A stretch of DNA of 64,000 nt from Lepas anatifera (Eukaryota > Arthropoda > Thecostraca > Lepadidae). The stretch covers positions 621,001 through 685,000 of the forward strand of contig JAOTON010001673.1 in NCBI GenBank assembly GCA_034440635.1. The letters are read 5' to 3'. The notes below the pieces were generated by a model, which was not told the DNA's origin, searched no databases, and saw only the letters and a list, made by a program, of their open reading frames with translations. Position numbers and translations under genes: made by a program. Each line of letters starts with the position of its first letter. Positions within the stretch are counted from its first letter, which is position 1. Shown one piece after another: positions 55,800 through 64,000 of the stretch.

Positions 55800-57049
55800 G
55801 GTGCGCTGGTTTTTCCCCGATTGTCCCCGATTTTGGTGATACGTGGGGTCAAAGTTAAAGTCAATGGCATTTAATGCATTGCGGCAAAAACTGATTTTAA
55901 CGGCACATTTTGTGCTTTATCTCAGCAACACGACGCGATAGAGCATAATAAAGATCAGTTGCGGGATGGTCTCGGCAAGAGCTTTCAAATGATGAATGAT
56001 TTAACGTGATTCGGTTATCAGGAGCGAATATTATTCTGTTGACCTCAGCGATTTGACGTTGACTTCAACGGCTCTGGGCCGAACAGCTGTTTTTTGCGAA
56101 TTGTCCCCGATTTTGGTGATACGTGGGTCCTGTTAAAGTCAATAGCATTTAATGCATTACGGCAAACACTGATTTTAGGGCACATTTTGTGTCGCTCAGA
56201 ACACGACGCGATAGGCAATAAGCCGTGTCGGGATGGTCTCGGCAAGAGCTTTCAAATGATGAATGGTTTAATCGGTTATCAGGAGCGAATATTATTCTGT
56301 TGACCTCAGGATACGAAGGATTTGACGTTGACTTCAACAGGCTCTGGAGCCTGAACCAAGCTGTGCCCCGCAAAAAGCCGTGAACTGGTTTTGTATTTCA
56401 TGTTTCCTGGCTTGCATACTGATTTTAAGCAAAATCAATTATCCCAGATTTTGGTGATACGTTGGGTCCCATGTTAAAGTCAATGGTATTTAATGCATTA
56501 CGGCAAAAACTTATTTTTACGACACATTTTGTGTTGTATCTCAGCACCACAACGAGATAGAGCAAAATAAAGACCAGTTTTGGGATGGTCTCGGCAAGGG
56601 TTTTCAAATGATGTAAGATTTAACGTGATTCGGTTATCAGGAGCGAATATCATTCTGTTGACCTCAGGATACGAAGGATTTGACGTTGACTTCAACAGGC
56701 TCTGGAGCCTGAACCAAGCTGTGCCCCGCAAAAAGGCATGAACTGTTTTTTTATTTCATGTTTCCTGGCTTGCATACTGATTTTAAGCGAAATCAATTGT
56801 CCCCGATTTTGGTGATACGTTGGGTCCCATGTTAAAGTCAACGGCATTTAATGCATTACGGCAAAAACTGGTTTTTACGGCACATTTTGTGCTCTATCTC
56901 ATCAACACGACGCGATAGAGCAAAATAAAGACCAATTTCGGGATGGTCTCGGCAAGGGCTTTCAAATGATGTATGATTTTAGGCGATTATAAAAATCCTG
57001 AATATCAATCTGAATATCGAATATCGAACTCCTGCTGTTTTCACAGACA
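55800..57049 (-). repeat. Right arm: about four tandem subunits
   Basis: Units at about 55810-56050, 56098-56440, 56445-56795 and 56800-57049 repeat CCGATTTTGGTGATACGTGGG, GGGATGGTCTCGGCAAG and GGAGCGAATATTATTCTGTTG with differing small deletions. Inverse of the left arm. Confidence 0.8.
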
Positions 57050-57053
57050 ACTA

Positions 57054-57846
57054 CAGGGTGTTTCAGAAAGAATGGTATTTTTAAATGTTCAGTAAAGTAC
57101 TAATAATCTCTCAAATCCCTCCACAAAACGCTCATTTTAAAGGCAAATTGTAGGACATTTTTTATAAACATGTTTCATTTGCAGCAAATATTTTCCCCCG
57201 TCTTAAATGTACTACAAAAATGATGCAAGAAACATAATGTATGTCCGCTTATCCCATATGCCAGCACTCTAAAAAGGTTTTAGCACACAAAAATGGCACG
57301 TGAGCATGCACATCAAAGGCACAAGTTCAGTAATATTACAAGTTTAAGGCTTTTGGCTCAAGCTCCATATGGCTCATTGGCTTACCTTCCACATGAATTA
57401 CTGGATGCGGCGGACACAGCGCAAGAGACCTCACCGTTTACCGCAGAACAAGGGACATGGACCAATTGGGGGTTGAATGCTTGGACCCGAGCATTCCTAA
57501 GCTCGAGAGGTGTTTTTCAGAATTAATTTTCAGAGGAAATGTGCGTGTGGACTGTGATGTACCGTAGTGACAATGTAATGTTTGCAGTGTCATTGGCGTG
57601 ATACTTGTCACGTGATCGCGCGTGAATTCTACGAATCTTTTCGATGGAGGCAAAATAGACAGTATTTTTCAACTCGTTTTCAAGACTACTTTGAACTAGC
57701 AAAAATATCAAAACAGCTATCAAAATACGAATAATCGTAAATGTCCCAAAATTCGCTTTCGATTGGTATGTAAATCATACCACAACAAGCAATTTATAAC
57801 CGCAGTATGATCAATTCAAAAATATCATTCTTTATGAAACACCCTG
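57054..57846. mobile_element. Mariner-type non-autonomous element
   Basis: Termini CAGGGTGTTTCAGAAAGAAT and ATTCTTTATGAAACACCCTG are flanked by TA at 57052-57053 and 57847-57848. The 793-bp interior has no transposase motif. CAGGGTGT..CA ends and a TA target are typical of mariner-like elements. It lies three bases beyond the end of the 6.7-kb transposon. Confidence 0.8.
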
Positions 57847-57848
57847 TA

Positions 57849-58778
57849 TGTTGTAGATGACCAAGTTACCAAGACAATGGGCGCCGGAGAGGTTTATCGC
57901 CTTGCCTCACCCTGCTTTTATTATTTTTAATTTTGCATGCATTTTTTTCTTAGGATTATGTTCATTCATTTCTGCGATTATCCTTGTGTGTCTGATTTCC
58001 TACGAAGATGTGATTTTTTTATTTCAGAATATTTAGGAAGGTAGCGATTCAGGTTGAGCTCATCAATCTAGAGTCAGCTGAAGTTCCAAATTCCCTGTTC
58101 GATTTGCTCTTTTGGATTATAGAACTATGTTAATTTGTACACTTCCTTCGGTACTAGTGCCAGATCGGCGTGTTACGATGTGTCTTTTTCGGACACAATG
58201 AGCTTAGATGCATTGGATATCAAGCAGGTAATTTTAACATGTTAACTGGGGGCCATTTGCCCCCCCAGTCGGCCGAAATGCCCCCCAGTGCCCGGAAATT
58301 CACCCCCAGTGAAACAGACAGATGACTTAAACTTGACCAAATGCAGGCTCACCTAACGAAAATAAGATAGAACACCACCCCATCATTATAACTTTGTTTT
58401 ATTTCTGGTTCCAAATGGGCAATCCACAAACATTGTGCAAAAAAATTCCAACCGCGGCTGTCTACTCCATCGTGCGAAGACGAAACAAAGCGCGTAGTTA
58501 CGGGAAATCCCGGCAAAGCAGCCTCAGCATCGACTAATCACAGCGCTGGAGCCTACAACCAATCAAACATCATGTTCTATCCGACCGGAAGCTCACATCC
58601 CAGCCAGTGCCGTGACATTGCATGATGCTCTCATTTCACATGCAGTCAGTTGTCACTGCTTAGAGCTCGTTCGTGGATTAGACGGAGCATGGTGTAGTCA
58701 AAGTGCGTAAGACTTCTTGCTGGTGTGACGGTATGATGTGCTTAGCCTTTTGATTTATTATTGAGGTGTTAGCATACA
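57849..58778. other. No gene recognised
   Basis: A short C-rich stretch with three GCCCCCCAGT-type repeats at 58255-58310. Otherwise unremarkable. Confidence 0.4.
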
Positions 58779-58973
58779 TAAGTGTCGCCACCGGCAAAAA
58801 AGTGAGGGGGCCATCCAAACTTCAACCTGATACTGACTGCAAACTTTCCACGTTAGTACCAAAAACTTCGAATTTGGGCTCCTCGTTGCCTTCCGCAGCG
58901 GCTGGTTATACACATTTCCGGTTTACTCCCATTTTTACTGAGATCAGGATATTGTTGGTCAAAAAGCGGGGAG
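58779..58973. repeat. Dispersed repeat R1, copy 2
   Basis: TACATAAGTGTCGCCACCGG to CAAAAAGCGGGGAGG. The whole length aligns with 7181-7376 at roughly 75-80% by eye; the C-rich right end of copy 1 is missing. Confidence 0.55.
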
Positions 58974-59780
58974 GTGATTGATGATGCTAAAAAATATTCT
59001 GGTTATGTGCATAAAATCATTAAATGGCCATGGGGGTTTGGAAGGGCGCCCCTGGCTTCCTATCAGATGGGTAGTGTGCTAAAAATATTGCGTCAAGTCA
59101 ATATCAACTGTCAACAATTAGTTTTAAACAGTGATACAAGTCGCTTTTTCTGTGGGTTTATGACTACCGCTAGGGGTCGTTTTAGCCTCAGATCTGGCTT
59201 TTGTGGTGTTTATTTGCTTATTTTAGTGGAAATAAAATTTTGCCCTCTTTGGCCCTTTTTCTAACTCGGTTTGACCTTTTCCGCCGAAAAAAAACCTGGC
59301 AGCCCTGGGCAGCATCCATAATATCTAGACATGCAATAGCACAAAAATTGAGAACACATGTTTCAACACTTACGGGTCAAATATTCATTAAACCCCCTCA
59401 AAATGGGGTCTTGAGCCCCGTGAAGACACTACAATGGCCAGCACACGAAATCCCCCCCGCTGACTTTTCCTTAAAAAATGCCCTGATATCAAGCGATGTC
59501 TTTTGATTGCATCAATAGAATAAAAAGTAAGTGGGTACCTACGTTCTTTTCAGAGAATAAACTAGAAAGTCTTCTCTAATTACGTGGACGTTTTGTGACC
59601 GAATGAAACGAATGTGCTGCGCCAGCTTTGTCGCACCCTCAAACGGGTATATCGCAAGCTGGCTCACTGGTTAGCATGAAATTTTCCGCTAGTGGGCCGG
59701 GCTCAGGCCTGAGGACCAATCAGATTGTTGCAACCATATGGAAGGTATTCCTTTAGGGTTTGAAATAAGCCAATAGGCCC
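58974..59780. other. No gene recognised
   Basis: Short open frames only, with no repeat structure seen. Confidence 0.4.
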
Positions 59781-60070
59781 CTTCATTTTGAACTTTAAAA
59801 AGTGCGGAAATATTATGCAGAGAGCTTTGAGTAAAACTAAATATGCCAAAAGTGATCTCTTAACACGCTGTACAAAACTGCTATCTCAGTTCAAAACACG
59901 TTATAAAAGTGGGGCACTCCCTTTAAATGGAATGTGGCACCTTTATAACGTGATTTCAACTGAGATGCCAAGTTGTAGGGCAAGTTCTCAACAAATCAAT
60001 CGTCTTGGAACTCGAAATTTCCGTACAGGAAAGCTGAAAACATATCTGAAATTTACCCAATTTCTTAACT
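59781..60070. mobile_element. Two partial family-B MITEs sharing one TTAA
   Basis: ACGTTATAAAAGTGGGGCAC ends at the TTAA at 59923-59926, and ATGGAATGTGGCACC starts right after it at 59927. The first is the end of one diverged copy. The second continues through CTTATAACGTGATT, CTTGGAACTCGAAATTTCCG and ATTTACCCAA, matching the start of 61210. Both are truncated on their outer sides. Confidence 0.6.
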
Positions 60071-60254
60071 TCGACCCGCCATTGCGTTCTCAAATCGCGG
60101 CGCCAGTCTGCCTCGTGACACAAGACGCCACAAAGCCTGCTGATGGCTGACTGCTGAGAGAAGGTCGTGTACCACGGGTGCTGGAGCCGGGTCCGGGAGG
60201 CCTCAAAAGGGGGAGGGTGCTCCCTGCGTTTTTGACCAGACTTATACGATTTAG

Positions 60255-60380
60255 TATGCTACAGAGACGGCGGATTCCATTTTCGAGAAGGGGTGCAAGA
60301 TTTTCTGGAGGGGGCGCCTTCTTCCCCAGGGGGCGCCATCATCCCTTGGGGGGGCGCCTTTGCTATCCAAGGGCGTTCCG
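60255..60380 (-). repeat. GGGGGCGCC repeats (inverse of the 12.9-kb minisatellite)
   Basis: GGGGGCGCCTTC, GGGGGCGCCATC and GGGGCGCCTTTGCTATCCAA are reverse complements of units at 12880-13450 (such as TTGGATAGTAAAGGCGCCCC). Directly abuts the LINE RT fragment. Confidence 0.55.
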
Positions 60381-61209
60381 CAGAAAGTCTTTGGACTCGG
60401 CGTGCGAGGCCACTTGGGGTGGTTTATTTCTAATATTCTGAAAAATAGGTATTTTAGATTTCGCGTAAACTCAGTTGTATCGGATTGGTATCAGCAACAG
60501 AGCGGCATAGCCCACGATTTTGTGATTTTCATAGCCTTGTTTGCAGTTATGACCAATGATATTGCAGACACTTCCCGTCAACATACGTCATGTGCTTTTC
60601 GTTGAAGACTTCACAATATGGGTGACAGCGTCTACTACAGCAGCTGCGCAGAGGCGGCTGCAGCCTGGCCTTGACAAATTGCAGCAATGGAGCACACGCA
60701 ATGGACTGAAATTTTCAAATTCAAAGACAAAGTGCATGCTCTTCTATAATAGATATTGAGACTGAATACCCGATGCTGCAAATTCGCGGAAATCCGATCG
60801 ACGTTGTAACAGAAACCAGATTTATCGGGCTGACACTAAACTTTCATATGTGCCACACCTGAAGCAACTCCGCAAAAAAATGTTTCGATACGCTGAAAAT
60901 ACTGAAGGTGTTGACGAGGTAGGGTAGCGTATAATGTTATACGCACGTTATACGCTCATCGTTATACGCTACGTTATAAGCTTCTTATGTTATACAGATC
61001 ACTTATTCGATCGAAGATCGAGTACGGCTGCGTTGTGAATGAGGCCGCTCCTTAGTCTGCGAAAAAGATTATCGATATGTCCATCATCACGCTATCAGAA
61101 TAGTAACAGGCGCGTTCCAAGCTTCACCCATAATGAGCATGCTAGTGGAAATTAATGAAATACCGCTACAAATGCGCAGTAAGATACTCGCTTTGCATTA
61201 AGCCATTAA

Positions 61210-61660
61210 AGGGAATGTGGCACCTTTATAACGTGATTTTAGCTGAGATAGCCAAGTTATAAAGCAAGTCGGCAAACCAGGTACTCTACATATCATTTGT
61301 CTTGGAACTCGATATTTCCGTAGAAAAAAGCTAAAACCTACCCGAAATGTACCACTCATGTAGCTCTCGCCAGGCGGCCATTGTTGTGAGCTGCTGGTGT
61401 GACGACATATGCTGACATCACGATGAGCATCAGCCAATCGAAGCCCTTGAAGCGTTTCGAGTATGGTAGTGGTTGCCAGATCATGACATCATCCACAGGC
61501 ATATGTTTATTTCTTTTCCTAGAGGAGTATTTTAAAAATCAAAATATTGAGCTTATTGTACATTTTTTCAGAGAAATCATGATTGGTTTCATTATTTTCG
61601 GCTAAGAGTACGCCTAATTACACAAAAATTCCAGGATTTTACCAAGGTGCCACGTTCCCT
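61210..61660 (-). mobile_element. TTAA-flanked MITE, family B, copy 3 (451 bp)
   Basis: TTAA at 61206-61209 and 61661-61664. Ends AGGGAATGTGGCACC and GGTGCCACGTTCCCT. It has the same length as 17968-18418 and is inverted relative to it. Inserted in the LINE fragment. Confidence 0.88.
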
Positions 61661-62129
61661 TTAAAATCAGTCACCAACACGCCCCACATACCAAACATTT
61701 TTTTGGCGACGCCTACCTCTGTCAGAAAGACAGTGGCTCGCGTGTTCAACCCGTCACCAGGGAGTGAGAGTCTGTGCCTGGCTGGCACAGGCTGGTATCG
61801 ACAGCAGCCTCGTAGAACCACATGAAGCAGCTGTTATTGAACCAGAGCTCATCTCGACAGTTAACACGAACACAGACCTACTCCAACAAACCAAAAATTT
61901 GCCTCCTGAACCGACGCGCCAGTAATTTATGAACTTGCGTGCGGAGCCGTTCGAAAACCACGTCTGTTTCTAAACAGACGGTTGCAAAAGGAAGTGACAA
62001 TGGTACAGGGCGTGCATTTGTTGGTGACGATGTTAAGAAGTTTTCTAGTTTCCCTTACGAAGGATCCATTTTTACTTCAGAGCTGTACGCCATTTTTTGC
62101 TGTTTGGACCAGGTGTCTCGCCTGATGGC

Positions 62130-62410
62130 GAGGAAGTTTTTTTGTTCTTTACATATTTATTTGCTTCACATAATAATGCTCAACACCAGACTACCACCTC
62201 CATCACAAACTCCATCATCACGTCCGCAACACCTCCATCCATACCTCCATCCCTACCTCCAACATCACCTCCATTACCACATCCCTCACCACCTCCATAG
62301 TCATTTCCATAGTCACATTCATCATCACGTCCATCATAACGCCCATCATCACATCCATCATCACCTCCATCATCACTTCATTCACTGCGCCACCTTTGAA
62401 TTAATCCTAG
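62130..62410. repeat. Insertion with CATCAC/CTCCAT repeats in RNase H
   Basis: A diverged GATGGCGAGGAAGTT (about 62123) and GATGACGAGGAAGTT (about 62411) bracket about 270 bp, including roughly 200 bp of (CATCAC)(CTCCAT)-type microsatellite at 62190-62395. Removing it would rejoin RNase H, so it is an insertion or duplication after the LINE. Confidence 0.65.
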
Positions 62411-62497
62411 GATGACGAGGAAGTTAGCGATTTTTACCGATTCGCTGTCTTATCTACCGACATTGAAGCCATTTTATTTCTATAATGCGTCATCACC

Positions 62498-64000
62498 TTG
62501 GCGGGCCATGCTGAAGATGACCGGATCTTCTGTGTGCACGAGTGGTCCAGTAGGAAGACACAGGCAGTTTGGAGGGCTACCATCTCAGCCTGAAAACTCA
62601 AGGAGAACGAGCCTACTGGTTGCCTGAGCTCATGCTGGGCTCCGTCTGGTGACCCGATGAAGACCCAGCTCCCCCGCTCATGATCCCTCCGTGCACTGAC
62701 CCGTCGGTCCACATCCATGTGGCACATCGAGTCAGGGAAGCAAGGTTGAGGAGAGCTACTCGCTTCTTCCGGACAGGTGGCGCTCCCGATGTCAGTGGGC
62801 CCACGTCTAGTTGAAATGTGACTCACTCTCCTGCTACCCACGGTGGAAGACGTCGAGGAAGATGAGACTCGATGGGGAGGGAGATGCGTGCTTGATCTCA
62901 CATCTCTCTGTCCACCTGCCGCCAACTGGTCACCGAGGAGAGTCGAGAGGGCGCTGTCGCCTCCGCACGTCTTCACAGAGGGTCTTCAGGCGGCAGCACA
63001 TGGACTTTCACCAGCATTCGGGTCGCGAGTACCCTCCTTCTGGCCGCTACGGGGGAGTCTTGCCTCGGCTGGGGATGGGGCGTGTACATCCTGTGATGAC
63101 ACGCGCCGACGCTCTCATTTTGCGTTCCAGCAGCTTGACATGAAATGGCGGTGTGGCGTGGAGCCACGCTGCGGCCGCTTGCTCCATCGCTCCTCTCACG
63201 TAGCCAGTAGCGATGGTTCGGAGGTGCTGTTCGTGCAACCCCAGTTGCAGCCGGACAGTTGACGTAGGTAGGAGATGCGGGGGTGGACTTTCTCCCACAG
63301 TCTCTTACAGCGTGGACCGAAGCTGAGGAGCCGATCGATGGTGATGCCAAGTAGCTGTAGGGTGTCTCCAGCAGTGACAGACTTCCCGTCGGCCTGAAAA
63401 CTGAAAGGATCGGCGTCTCTGGCCCACTGGGACATCACCAGTCATTGGATCTTGGCTCCTGATACTACAATTTTGTTCTGTCGGGCCCACTTTACGAGGG
63501 TGCCAGCAGCAGCTTGCGCCCGGTCCTTGGCGACTTGGATGTTGTTGCCCGTGCAGAGAGCCGCCGTATCATCGGCGTACATGTAGGGGGAGCATCCGGG
63601 AACCGCGCGGAGTGCGTCTACCAGCCGAGCTGCCCATAGCAAAAATAAAATTGGCGATAAGACACTTCCTTACGGCAGGCCAGTTCGGAAAATGCGCCCA
63701 CTGGAAAGCACGCCATTTAGTTCCACCTTGACTCTTCGGTCCCGGAGCCACTGCCAAATCCAGGCCATCGTGCAATTTGGCAGCCCCATCTCCAGTAGGC
63801 GAACGCGTAGGAGGTGGTGGTCCACTACGTCGTACGCGTGCGCGAAATCAAACGCGATGAGGACGTATTTCCACGCGGTATGTCCATCGGGAGGGCGGCT
63901 GTGTCTCGATTTAGGTATGCACAGTGCACGCTCACCTCTTCTCTTAAATGATGCGTCCTGAACTTGACCTGAAGACGATGGAATGTACAAGAGGATGGTC
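62498..64000 (-). pseudogene. Second LINE fragment, minus strand (RT and RNase H), runs off the window
   Basis: From the window end inward: LIAFDFAHAYDVVDHHLL (first Asp), RIFRTGLP and a stop, GSVLSPILF, YMYADDTAALC (active-site YADD, 63570-63605), LLGITIDRLLSFGP, and LATYVRGAMEQAAAAWLHA. After several frame changes come WTDGSVHGGIMSGGAG (RNase H start, about 62690) and SFSLSFQAEMVALQTA (about 62590). The order RT then RNase H fits I-superfamily LINEs (Ingi/Vingi-like wording). It is broken by multiple stops. The 3' end is cut at about 62498. Confidence 0.75.

Larger units (their letters stand above)
50359..57049 (-). mobile_element. ~6.7-kb DNA transposon with repeated inverted arms, transposase and Ulp1-like protease
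   Basis: Outer ends TGTCTGTGAAAACAGCAGG (50359) and its reverse complement (to 57049). The left arm holds two direct copies, and the right arm about four inverse copies, of a 350-430-bp unit that includes CCCAACGTATCACCAAAATC and GCTCTATCGC. The minus strand encodes a DDE-like transposase (55488-54400) then a C48/Ulp1-type protease (54241-53400). Such pairing is known in some MULE and in KDZ (Kyakuja-Dileera-Zisupton) transposons. Which of these this is cannot be settled here. No target duplication was found at the flanks. Confidence 0.65.
60384..62497 (+). pseudogene. I/Jockey-type LINE fragment (RT to RNase H), with insertions
   Basis: RT blocks in changing frames: VFGLGVRGHLGWFI, VRFRVNS-like FRFRVNSVV, FAVMTNDIADT, then HVLFVEDFTIWVTAS (active-site box FVED, first Asp replaced by Glu), GLKFSNSKTKCMLF and TRFIGLTL. 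After the 451-bp MITE (61210-61660) it continues to RNase H: FTSELYAIFCCLDQVS, then IFTDSLSYLPTL after a further insertion at 62130-62410. It ends abruptly at about 62497 against a minus-strand LINE. The 21622-22170 fragment is from the same family. Confidence 0.75.

Overview
The window looks like a repeat-rich stretch of an animal genome, most likely an invertebrate, although nothing here fixes the species. The evidence is phase-consistent GT/AG exons of a condensin II kleisin gene, a tRNA-headed SINE, non-LTR and Penelope-like retroelements, many MITEs, and several kilobases of minisatellite. There are no operons, bacterial genes or CRISPR arrays.

Layout. 1-2.4 kb: a TTAA-flanked repeat rich in AGGTCA half-sites, with a hAT-type MITE inserted in its end. 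2.7-3.8 kb: a broken LINE ORF1. 4.45-8.55 kb: a DNA transposon with about 0.7-kb inverted arms around a decayed transposase, itself hit by a second hAT MITE. 8.84-12.66 kb: a frame-broken L1-like LINE ORF2. 12.8-16 kb: minisatellites, a small foldback element and a second AGGTCA-rich element. 18 kb: a 451-bp TTAA-flanked MITE.

The only host gene I recognise is NCAPH2, the condensin II subunit H2, on the + strand. Ten exons between 20561 and 43446 have consistent splice phases. The N-terminal exons were not found. Its intron 21198-38305 is 17.1 kb long. It holds a LINE fragment, a TTAA MITE, two halves of a ~55-bp minisatellite split by a 4,066-bp palindromic transposon with an 8-bp target duplication, a SINE, a second foldback element, and a 35-copy 39-bp array. 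A smaller intron (41678-42356) consists almost entirely of tandem copies of the splice donor.

Downstream of NCAPH2: a third hAT MITE; a head-to-head pair of Penelope-like GIY-YIG fragments, one carrying another MITE whose empty site is preserved in the other; a degenerate GAGACC satellite; a ~6.7-kb DNA transposon (50359-57049) with tandemly repeated inverted arms that encodes a DDE-like transposase and a Ulp1/C48-type protease on the minus strand; a mariner-type MITE; then nested and abutting LINE fragments to the end of the window.

Apart from NCAPH2, every coding stretch I can support is a mobile-element remnant. The very long open frames at 23.3-25.3, 29.3-32.8 and 36.7-38.4 kb are artefacts of stop-poor tandem repeats.
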